The position numbers and the translations under genes were made by a program. Shown here piece after piece: positions 1 through 5,932 of a DNA stretch of 21,197 bases (positions are counted from its first letter, which is position 1; each line of letters begins with the position of its first letter). This stretch comes from an uncultured Gemmatimonadota bacterium. Its GTDB lineage: Bacteria; Gemmatimonadota; Gemmatimonadetes; Gemmatimonadales; Gemmatimonadaceae. The stretch covers positions 1 through 21,197 of the forward strand of contig CAIVJV010000331.1 of NCBI GenBank assembly GCA_903906325.1, given 5' to 3'. The notes below the pieces were generated by a model that searched no databases, was not told the origin of the DNA, and was given only the letters and a program-made list of their open reading frames with translations.

Positions 1-1
1 G

Positions 2-208
2 CATGGCATGAAGGTCGACCTGGGCAGCGACTTCAAGCGGGAGGTCGCCACCGCCTACGGCGTGTTGCATCCCGCGTTCTTCTCCACCCGGGCCTACTTC
101 CTCATCGACAAGACGGGCGTGATCCGCTGGTCGTTCGTGGAGGCGACGCCGGGGACCCGGCGGCAGAATGCCGAGATCCTCGGCGAGATCGCGAAGCTCG
201 CGGGCTGA
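2..208 (+). CDS. Peroxiredoxin (AhpC/TSA or Bcp-like), C-terminal part
   Basis: The frame is open to the left edge, so this is the tail of a gene that starts before the window. The visible 68 or so residues read like the C-terminal half of an AhpC/TSA-type thiol peroxidase: a SDFKREVATAYGV segment, then a beta-hairpin with YFLIDKTGVIRW, typical of the strand after the active site in Bcp/AhpC proteins. The peroxidatic cysteine lies upstream and cannot be seen. Such enzymes reduce hydrogen peroxide or organic hydroperoxides in the cytoplasm using thioredoxin-type donors. It ends 39 bases before the response regulator gene on the same strand. The thioredoxin-fold family is fairly secure; the exact subfamily is not. 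Confidence 0.75.
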   Translation, partial: HGMKVDLGSDFKREVATAYGVLHPAFFSTRAYFLIDKTGVIRWSFVEATPGTRRQNAEILGEIAKLAG

Positions 209-247
209 GCGGCGCACAGCCCCCATCGGTGCGGGAGCGGCGAGCCC

Positions 248-916
248 ATGCGCGTCCTGGTGATCGAGGACGATCCGACCGTCGGGGCATTCGTGAAGCG
301 AGGGCTCGAGGAACAGCGCTGGACCGTGGACCTCGTCGCGGACGGGGCGGCGGGCGAGGCGCTCGCGCGGTCGCAGCCCTACGACCTGGTGATCCTCGAC
401 CTGCGGCTCCCGGGGCGACCCGGCCCTGAGGTCCTGCGGAACCTCCGAGCGGGGGGATTCGAGCGGCCGGTCCTCGTGCTCACCGCGCAGGACGCGATCG
501 ACGCCAAGGTGGAGACGCTGCGGGCGGGTGCCGACGACTACGTCACCAAGCCCTTCGCCTTAGAAGAACTCCTCGCGCGCGTGGAGGCGCTCGCCCGCCG
601 CCCGCGGGCGCTGGTCTCCCCCCGCATCGTCGTCGCCGACCTCGAGGTCGACCTCGATTCGCATCAGGTGCGTCGCGCCGGCCAGGTGATCGAGCTCACC
701 CCCAAGGAGTTCCTCGTCCTGGAATATCTCGCGCGCCATGCGGGCAAGGTGATGAGCCGCACGCTGATCACCGAATATGCGTGGGGCTACCACTTCGATC
801 CCGGTACGAACATCGTCGATGTGGTGATCACGCATCTCCGCAAGAAGCTCGACGCCACCCACGCGAAGAAGCTCATCACCACGGTCCGCGGTGTGGGCTA
901 CGTGCTCAAAGGCTAG
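248..916 (+). CDS. OmpR/PhoB-family response regulator
   Basis: A 222-residue two-component response regulator. The receiver domain (about residues 1-118) has the acidic pocket D8/D9, phosphoacceptor D51 in ILDLRLPG, T79 and K101 in VTKPF. The C-terminal half (about 125-222) is an OmpR-type winged-helix DNA-binding domain containing ELTPKEFLVLEYLARH and ending TTVRGVGYVLKG. The length is normal for the family. It is followed after 3 bases by a histidine kinase, so the two form a cognate pair in one operon. The sequence is reminiscent of CzcR/CopR/QseB-type regulators, but the signal cannot be read from it. OmpR/PhoB-family proteins bind tandem direct repeats about 11 bp apart; such an array lies just after the kinase gene, at 2388-2442, making it a plausible but unproven target. 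Confidence 0.93.
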   Translation: MRVLVIEDDPTVGAFVKRGLEEQRWTVDLVADGAAGEALARSQPYDLVILDLRLPGRPGPEVLRNLRAGGFERPVLVLTAQDAIDAKVETLRAGADDYVTKPFALEELLARVEALARRPRALVSPRIVVADLEVDLDSHQVRRAGQVIELTPKEFLVLEYLARHAGKVMSRTLITEYAWGYHFDPGTNIVDVVITHLRKKLDATHAKKLITTVRGVGYVLKG

Positions 917-919
917 CCG

Positions 920-2383
920 ATGTTCTGGAGCCTGCGCGGACGCTTGACGGCGCTCGCCGCGCTCGGCGGGGCGGGGGTCCTGATCGCCCTCGCGATGATC
1001 CTCCTCGGCGCTGAGCGCACCGCCGGCGAGCGCGACCTCCGTCGGCGAGTGGACGAGATCGCCGCGATCGCGGATCAGTTGATCGCGCAGGGCGGGCTGC
1101 AGCGCTTCAGTGGGGTCATCGTCAGGGCCGATTCGGCGCGTCCCGAGGCCCTCTCCGCCGCCACCGGGCGCCTCCTCGCCGCGCTCCCGGGCTACGTGGT
1201 GGTCGCCGACGCGGGACGGCCGCTCTATCTGAGTGCCCCCGTCGCCACGCTGGGGACGCGGGACCGGGAGACCCTCCTCCAAGCGGTCACGGGGGTCTTC
1301 GGTCCGGATCGGCCCGCGGGATTCGTGCGGCTCGAGGCCGCCCAGCTCTACGTCCGCGTGCGCTTCACCACCGACAGCCTTGCTGGGCGCGCCCTCCGCA
1401 TCGCGGTCGGCATGCCCGACGAAGGGCTCTCCTTGGTCCGACTCGATGGCTTCGCCTCGAGCCTCGTCGCGATCCCGCTCCTGATCCTCGGCACCGCCCT
1501 CCTCGCCTTCAGCGTGCTCGGGTCCGGGCTCCAGCCCCTCGACCGCTTGGCGCGCCAGTTGGAGGCGATCCAACATGGGCGCTCGCTGCATCGACGGGTG
1601 GCCATCGAGGGCGACGCGGAGGAGGTCGATCGACTCGCGGAGACCATCAATGCGATGCTGGAGCGGCTCGAGGCGTCCTTCGCCTCGCTGCGACGCTTCA
1701 CCGCCGATGCGAGCCATGAGCTCAAGACCCCGCTCACCGTGCTGCGCGCGAACCTCGAGCGAGCGATGCAGCTCCCGAACGTCCCGGCCGAGCAGTTGGC
1801 GCCGCTCGAGGATGCGCTGGCGAACACCGCGCGCATGGCGGATCTCGTGGATTCGCTCCTCACCCTCGCACGCGCGGACGAAGGGCGCTTCGACCTGCAT
1901 CGGGAACCGGTGGCGTTGGAACCGCTCGTGGCGGAGATGCTCGAGACGGCGACCATCCTCGGGGAATCGGCGGGGATCACGGTGCGGCGGCTGGGCACCG
2001 AGCCGGCCACGGTCTCCGGGGATCCCGATCGCCTCCGGCAACTCCTCCTCAACATCGTGACCAATGCCATCAAGTACACCCCGCGTGGCGGGACCGTCTC
2101 GATCGGATTGGACCGGCGAGGGGATCAGGCGGCGGTGACGATCGATGACACCGGGGTGGGGATCGCCTCGGTCGACGTCCCGTTCATCTTCGAGCGCTTC
2201 TGGCGGGCCGATCGGGCCCGGTCCCGCGGCGAGCGGGGGGGGTTAGGGCTCGGGCTCTTGATCGCCGAGTGGATCGCGCAGGCCCATGGCGGGGGGATCA
2301 CCGTGGCCTCCCGCATCGGGCGGGGGACGACCTTCACGGTCCAGCTTCCCCTCCTGCACGGCGGGGACGCCGGGCCCTCCTGA
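920..2383 (+). CDS. Sensor histidine kinase (HAMP, HisKA, HATPase)
   Basis: A 487-residue membrane sensor kinase paired with the upstream response regulator. It has a first membrane helix at about residues 10-30, a periplasmic sensor region of about 150 residues, a second helix at about 181-201 and a HAMP linker to about 250. The HisKA dimerisation domain carries the phosphoaccepting H266 in DASHELKTPLTVLRANLE. The ATP-binding domain shows an N box (LLNIVTNAIKYTP), a G1 box (DDTGVGI), an F box (FIFERFWRADRAR) and a G2 box (GGLGLGL), so it appears catalytically complete. The periplasmic domain matches no sensor family I recognise, so the stimulus is unknown. The G2 box is encoded over a run of eight G (2235-2242). 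Its end is followed by the probable regulatory region of the tonB operon. Confidence 0.92.
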   Translation: MFWSLRGRLTALAALGGAGVLIALAMILLGAERTAGERDLRRRVDEIAAIADQLIAQGGLQRFSGVIVRADSARPEALSAATGRLLAALPGYVVVADAGRPLYLSAPVATLGTRDRETLLQAVTGVFGPDRPAGFVRLEAAQLYVRVRFTTDSLAGRALRIAVGMPDEGLSLVRLDGFASSLVAIPLLILGTALLAFSVLGSGLQPLDRLARQLEAIQHGRSLHRRVAIEGDAEEVDRLAETINAMLERLEASFASLRRFTADASHELKTPLTVLRANLERAMQLPNVPAEQLAPLEDALANTARMADLVDSLLTLARADEGRFDLHREPVALEPLVAEMLETATILGESAGITVRRLGTEPATVSGDPDRLRQLLLNIVTNAIKYTPRGGTVSIGLDRRGDQAAVTIDDTGVGIASVDVPFIFERFWRADRARSRGERGGLGLGLLIAEWIAQAHGGGITVASRIGRGTTFTVQLPLLHGGDAGPS

Positions 2384-2387
2384 CGCG

Positions 2388-2442
2388 TTCATCGAACATT
2401 CACGAAGCGTTAACCGATTCCTAATCTTCCCGTCATTACCCC
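2388..2442 (+). promoter_or_regulatory. Tandem 11-bp repeat array resembling a Pho box
   Basis: Five consecutive 11-bp units begin at 2388, 2399, 2410, 2421 and 2432, each opening with a related pentamer: TTCAT, TTCAC, TTAAC, CTAAT, GTCAT. This phasing and core match the half-site layout bound by OmpR/PhoB-family regulators (E. coli Pho box core GTCAT; Bacillus PhoP TTAACA-like repeats every 11 bp). The array is AT-rich relative to its surroundings and lies between the kinase gene and the tonB start. A weak -10-like TAGACT sits at 2459-2464; its distance from the array is longer than in E. coli Pho promoters, so the core promoter is uncertain. Phosphate control is an inference; the neighbouring regulator is an equally good candidate to bind it. 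Confidence 0.55.
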
Positions 2443-2526
2443 CGCGACGGGTGCCCCCTAGACTCCCTCGAGCCGGCGGCCACGTGGGCCGCCGTCACGC
2501 GACTTTTCACGAGTGGAGACGGACGC

Positions 2527-3228
2527 GTGTTCAACAACCTGATCGAGTCGGGCCCCAAGCAGAAGAAGGGGATCGGTGGGGGATTGGCCTCGACCCTCGC
2601 GCACGCCGGCATCGTGTTCGCGATGATCGTCGCGACGAAGAACGTCGGCGAGACCATCTCGGCGGAGGCGGAGCAGGTCACCAAGTTCGTCGTCGAGGAG
2701 AAGGAGCCGGAGCCGGAGCCGGAGAAGCCGCCGCCAGATGCGGTCGCGGCGCCGCCGATCGCCAAGGGCTTCCAGATCCTCACCGCGCCCGTCGACATCC
2801 CGGACGTGATCCCGGAGATCGATCTCTCCAAGAAGCTCACGAATGAGGCCGACTTCTCGGGCCGTGGCGTCGCGGGGGGCGTGTCCTCCGGCGTCGTCGG
2901 CGGCTCCGTGCCGATCAACCAGGACCAGCCCTTCTTCGACTTCCAGGTGGAGAAGCCGGTCGCCCCGATCCCCGGCAGCGGATCGCCGCGCTATCCCGAG
3001 ATCCTCCTCTCGGCGGGCGTCGAGGGCCAGGTCCTCGCGCAGTTCGTCGTGGACACCCTCGGCCGCGTGGAGTCGGGGTCGTTCAAGGTGCTCCGCTCCG
3101 ATCACGACCTCTTCACCGCCTCGGTGCGCAGCGCGCTCCCGGCGATGCGGTTCCTCCCCGCCGAGGTCGGCGGGCGCAAGGTGAAGCAGCTGGTCCAGCA
3201 GCCGTTCGTCTTCAACCGTCAGCGGTAA
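2527..3228 (+). CDS. tonB: Energy transducer TonB
   Basis: A 233-residue TonB-family protein that would transmit proton-motive force from ExbB/ExbD to outer-membrane TonB-dependent receptors. The N-terminal helix (about residues 19-37) has S22 and H26 in the S-x3-H spacing of the conserved serine and histidine of the E. coli TonB membrane helix. An acidic/proline segment EPEPEPEKPPP follows (about 60-70), then a linker and a C-terminal TonB domain (about 150-230) with RYPEILLSAGVEGQVLAQFV. The start is GTG, preceded by GGAG at 2515-2518 with an 8-base spacer. It is the first gene of an operon with exbB and two exbD genes. The linker is short and includes a Gly/Ser-rich patch near residue 115. 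Confidence 0.9.
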   Translation: MFNNLIESGPKQKKGIGGGLASTLAHAGIVFAMIVATKNVGETISAEAEQVTKFVVEEKEPEPEPEKPPPDAVAAPPIAKGFQILTAPVDIPDVIPEIDLSKKLTNEADFSGRGVAGGVSSGVVGGSVPINQDQPFFDFQVEKPVAPIPGSGSPRYPEILLSAGVEGQVLAQFVVDTLGRVESGSFKVLRSDHDLFTASVRSALPAMRFLPAEVGGRKVKQLVQQPFVFNRQR

Positions 3229-3270
3229 CTCCCTCTCACCCGCCGTACCCTCTCCAGGAGTCATGCAGTC

Positions 3271-4011
3271 ATGGAAATGAACATCGCTGAGATCTTCGAG
3301 AAGAGCCCCCTGTTCGCGAAGGGGATCTGGTTCCTCCTCCTCGGTATGTCGTTCTGGTCGCTCACCGTCGCGACCGGCAAGTGGTGGAACCTGCGGAAGG
3401 CGCAGAAGGAGACGCTCAAGTTCGCCCCCGAGTTCTCGCAGTTCCTCGAGGAGGACAACCTCACGGAGGCGATCAACCTCGCCGAGGGGTACAAGAAGTC
3501 GAACGTCGCGCGCGTCCTCGGTGGCGCGCTCGGTGAGGTCAAGCCGCTGATCATGGACGGCACGATCACCGTGTCGGACATCAACTCGGTGGAGCGCGCG
3601 GTGGAGCGCAACATGCTCGTCGAGATCGTCTCGCTCAAGCGCGGCCTCGCCGTCATCGCGACGGTGGGTTCGACCGCGCCGTTCGTCGGCCTCCTCGGCA
3701 CCGTCGTCGGCATCATCAACGCCTTCTCCCTCATGGGCTCGTCGGGCTCGTCGGGCATCAACGCGATCATCGTCCCGATCGCCGAGGCGCTCATCGCCAC
3801 CGGCCTCGGCCTGGGCGTCGCCATCCCGGCGGTGTGGTTCTACAACTACTTCCAGACCAAGATCGACAACCTCACCTCCGAGATGACCTATGTCTCGAAG
3901 GAGATGATCGACTACCTCATCCGTGGCGTGTCGGGGGAGTTCGGTCGGTCGCGGTTCACCCGTGAGTTCAGCACGAAGGCGCAGGCCGGTAGCGCGCCGA
4001 TCGCGCAGTAA
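3271..4011 (+). CDS. exbB: ExbB/TolQ/MotA-family proton channel protein
   Basis: A 246-residue inner-membrane protein of the MotA/TolQ/ExbB family, which forms the pentameric stator that uses proton flow to drive TonB. Three membrane helices are visible, at about residues 17-37, 125-150 and 165-190. The conserved segment is TVGSTAPFVGLLGTVVGIINAF, followed by AEALIATGLGLGVAIPAVWFYNYF. The long cytoplasmic loop between helices 1 and 2 is typical. The ATG at 3271 is chosen because CCAGGAG lies 10 bases upstream; an in-frame ATG at 3277 is a possible alternative. The gene lies 42 bases after tonB and 32 bases before exbD, so the genes are probably co-transcribed. TolQ is an alternative name, but the neighbours favour ExbB. 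Confidence 0.92.
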   Translation: MEMNIAEIFEKSPLFAKGIWFLLLGMSFWSLTVATGKWWNLRKAQKETLKFAPEFSQFLEEDNLTEAINLAEGYKKSNVARVLGGALGEVKPLIMDGTITVSDINSVERAVERNMLVEIVSLKRGLAVIATVGSTAPFVGLLGTVVGIINAFSLMGSSGSSGINAIIVPIAEALIATGLGLGVAIPAVWFYNYFQTKIDNLTSEMTYVSKEMIDYLIRGVSGEFGRSRFTREFSTKAQAGSAPIAQ

Positions 4012-4043
4012 GCGACTCCACTATCTGCGAGGAGGACTCGCCC

Positions 4044-4484
4044 ATGGGCGTGTCAGTCAAGACCGGAGGTGGCGTCAACTCGGAGCCCAACGTCGTTCCC
4101 ATGATCGACGTCATGCTGGTGCTGCTCGTGATCTTCATGGTGGTGACCCCGGCGCTCGCGTCGGGGTTCTCCGCCGAGCCGCCGGCCGGGGTGAACCTGA
4201 AGTCGCATCCGGAAGAGGAGTTCGATCAGATCCTCGGGATCGATCGGTATGGGCAGTACTTCCTGAATAAGAAGAAGATCGACAACGCCACGCTCGGCGA
4301 TTCGCTCACGACCATCTACACCGGCCGCGAGGACGCGATCCTCTACCTCAAGGCCCACCGTGAGCTGCCGTACGAGGTGGTCCAGCAGGCGTGGAACGTC
4401 GCCTCCCGCAGTGGCGTCCGGGTCGTCGCGGCCATCACCGACCAGGCCTCGGGTGCGCCCGCGGCCGAAGCCGAGAAGGAGTGA
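4044..4484 (+). CDS. exbD: ExbD/TolR-family protein, first copy
   Basis: A 146-residue biopolymer transport protein with one N-terminal membrane helix and a periplasmic domain. The signature NVVPMIDVMLVLLVIFMVV contains D22, the membrane aspartate that carries protons in ExbD/TolR. It is preceded by a strong ribosome site, GAGGAGG at 4029-4035, with an 8-base spacer. The periplasmic part (about residues 45-135) includes ILYLKAHRELPYEVVQQAW, the usual ExbD fold. It is followed by a second exbD after 6 bases. Paired ExbD proteins downstream of one ExbB occur in several Gram-negative phyla and may form a heteromeric stator; how the two share work here is not visible. Confidence 0.92.
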   Translation: MGVSVKTGGGVNSEPNVVPMIDVMLVLLVIFMVVTPALASGFSAEPPAGVNLKSHPEEEFDQILGIDRYGQYFLNKKKIDNATLGDSLTTIYTGREDAILYLKAHRELPYEVVQQAWNVASRSGVRVVAAITDQASGAPAAEAEKE

Positions 4485-4490
4485 TCGACC

Positions 4491-4892
4491 ATGGGTGCCA
4501 AAGTCGGTGAGAGTGGTGGGCTGAACAACGAGCCGAACGTCGTGCCGATGATCGACGTCATGCTCGTGCTCCTCGTGATCTTCATGCTCGTCCAGCAGGT
4601 CCGGAAGGCGATCGACATCCAGCTGCCGGATCCGAATCCGGCGGTCGCGGCGGCCAACTCGGCGTCCAACCAGATCGTGCTCGAGGTCCTGCCAGGCGAG
4701 CAGTTCGCGGTGAACCGCGAGCCGGTGAGCAAGGAGGACCTGCTGAAGCGGTTGACCGAGATCTACGAGAACCGCCCGGAGAAGATCATCTTCGTGAAGG
4801 GGGACCCGAAGGTCCAGTTCCAAGAGGTCATCTACGCGATGGATATCGCGCGTGGGGCGGGGGTGAAGGTCATCGGCGTCCCGCCGACCTGA
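4491..4892 (+). CDS. exbD: ExbD/TolR-family protein, second copy
   Basis: A 133-residue ExbD paralogue. Its N-terminus is nearly superimposable on the first copy, with NEPNVVPMIDVMLVLLVIFM and the proton-carrying D22, but the helix continues LVQQVRKAIDIQLPDPNP, so the periplasmic domains have diverged. The C-terminal part contains KIIFVKGDPKVQFQEVIYAMD, the typical ExbD module. Its ribosome site (AAGGAG) overlaps the stop region of the first exbD, suggesting translational coupling. Very similar nucleotide sequence over the first 25 codons of the two copies points to an old tandem duplication. It is the last gene of the tonB operon before the hairpin at 4937-4975. Confidence 0.92.
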   Translation: MGAKVGESGGLNNEPNVVPMIDVMLVLLVIFMLVQQVRKAIDIQLPDPNPAVAAANSASNQIVLEVLPGEQFAVNREPVSKEDLLKRLTEIYENRPEKIIFVKGDPKVQFQEVIYAMDIARGAGVKVIGVPPT

Positions 4893-4936
4893 CGCGGTCC
4901 CTCGTGGCCGCAGGGCCGCGCGGTCAGTCAGATGGC

Positions 4937-4975
4937 GATGCGGCGGACGGACCTTTCGAGGACGTCCGCCGTATC
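4937..4975 (+). terminator. Strong hairpin after exbD, possible terminator
   Basis: A 13-bp stem pairs 4937-4949 (GATGCGGCGGACG) with 4963-4975 (CGTCCGCCGTATC), with a single G-U pair. Inside the loop, CCT and AGG pair around a TTCG tetraloop (4955-4958). It starts 44 bases after the exbD stop. Only a short T-containing stretch (ATTTCC) follows rather than a full T tract, so termination is plausible but not certain. A TATCAT -10-like hexamer at 4972-4977 overlaps the 3' arm, so the same bases may also start transcription of the next gene. Confidence 0.55.
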
Positions 4976-5038
4976 ATTTCCAGCCCCGGCGTCGAGCCAT
5001 TGCGCGGCGAACATGCGCGAGGCGATTCCTTCAGCCTG

Positions 5039-5869
5039 ATGTCCACTCGCACTCCCCCAACCATCCCGCGTGCCCCGCTCCGGTCCCTCCGTGGGATCCC
5101 GGAGCCGTCGCCGCGCGGCCGCGGGGCGGCGTTCGTCTCGGCGCTGGTGCACCTCGGGCTCATCGTCTTGGTCCTCCTCCCGCCGTTCCTGGCGGCGACG
5201 CTCGACCAGCCACTGACCACGGGGGCCGGGGGCGCCGGTCCCGCGGGCGGAGGCGGGGGCGGGGGTCGCACGGGGTCAGGGCTCGAGCCGGTGCGTGCAG
5301 AGCGGCTTGTGTTCGTGCAGGTCGCGCCGGCGCCCGTGAGTCCCGCGGCCGTGTCACCACCGGCACCCACCCCGATCCCGCCGCCGGTCCCCCCGGTGCC
5401 GAGACCCCCTGACCCCCCCGTTCCCCCTCCGGCCACCGTGCCGCCTGCGGCGGAGGCCCCCACGGCCCCCGCCGCCGCCACATCGGGGAGTGGCGCGGGG
5501 GCGGGGGAGGGACGGGGGGTCGGCTCGGGGAGTGGCGGAGGGGTCGGGTCCGGCGTCGGCACCGGTCGAGGGGCCGGGGTCGGTCCAGGGACAGGAGGCG
5601 GTCGCGATGAGATCTATCCGCCGCAGGTGACGAATCTCGCCCTGCTCCCGATGCCGGTCCCCTCCAAGGTGCGCCCCTATACGATGGTCGCGTGGTTCGA
5701 TGTGGACGAGAAGGGGAAGGCGACCTTGATCGCCTTCAATCCCTCCAAGGACGGGGGATACAATCGACGCATCCGCGAGACGCTGCAGGAGTATCGGTTC
5801 CGCCCCGCGGTGCGGCCGGACGGGACCCCGGTGCGGGACACCGTCTCCGTGACCGTCGCCGTGCCCTGA
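5039..5869 (+). CDS. Second TonB-like protein with Gly/Pro-rich linker
   Basis: A 276-residue protein with TonB architecture. It has a basic N-terminus and a membrane helix at about residues 30-52 with S34 and H38, the same S-x3-H spacing as in TonB. A Gly-rich stretch is followed by a long proline run (about 105-145) and a second Gly-rich stretch (about 155-195). The C-terminal domain of about 80 residues starts near YPPQVTNLALLPMP and includes EYRFRPAVRPDGTPVRD, like the closing motif of TonB C-terminal domains. ATG 5039 is chosen because it begins just before the basic, membrane-inserting N-terminus. An in-frame GTG at 4904 would add 45 residues with no domain and read through the hairpin. 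No strong ribosome site is visible. It may couple the upstream ExbB/ExbD to a different receptor set, or act as a periplasmic structural protein. Confidence 0.8.
   Translation: MSTRTPPTIPRAPLRSLRGIPEPSPRGRGAAFVSALVHLGLIVLVLLPPFLAATLDQPLTTGAGGAGPAGGGGGGGRTGSGLEPVRAERLVFVQVAPAPVSPAAVSPPAPTPIPPPVPPVPRPPDPPVPPPATVPPAAEAPTAPAAATSGSGAGAGEGRGVGSGSGGGVGSGVGTGRGAGVGPGTGGGRDEIYPPQVTNLALLPMPVPSKVRPYTMVAWFDVDEKGKATLIAFNPSKDGGYNRRIRETLQEYRFRPAVRPDGTPVRDTVSVTVAVP
5497..5519 (+). other. Potential G-quadruplex in coding strand
   Basis: Four runs of G (5, 5, 3 and 6 bases) are separated by loops of only 1, 1 and 2 bases, inside the Gly-rich linker of the TonB-like gene. Short-loop G tracts like this are expected to fold stably in DNA or mRNA. 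A looser set of G5 runs lies at 5221-5265 in the same gene. It may simply reflect Gly codons (GGG/GGC) in a GC-rich genome. Confidence 0.45.
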
Positions 5870-5932
5870 GCTGACTGGTGGGGTTCCCTGAGGCCAGATA
5901 CCTTCCCGCATCCTTCTCCCCCACCGACTCCC

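Noticed and set aside
560..2041. Long minus-strand frame opposite the histidine kinase
   Set aside because: It is low-complexity and rich in Arg/Glu/Gly, with no motif. It lies opposite a complete kinase gene; long antisense frames are expected at this GC content.
4053..4823. Minus-strand frame opposite the two exbD genes
   Set aside because: It is a shadow of conserved ExbD codons; the His/Asp-rich repeats arise from the reverse complement of the paired DVMLVLLVIF segments.
4904..5038. GTG-started extension of the second TonB-like protein
   Set aside because: It would read through the hairpin at 4937-4975 and place 45 polar residues before the membrane helix without any domain.
5380..5600. 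Possible tandem DNA repeat in the Pro/Gly-coding stretch
   Set aside because: There is no regular unit length; it is low-complexity coding sequence for a linker rather than a satellite or CRISPR array.
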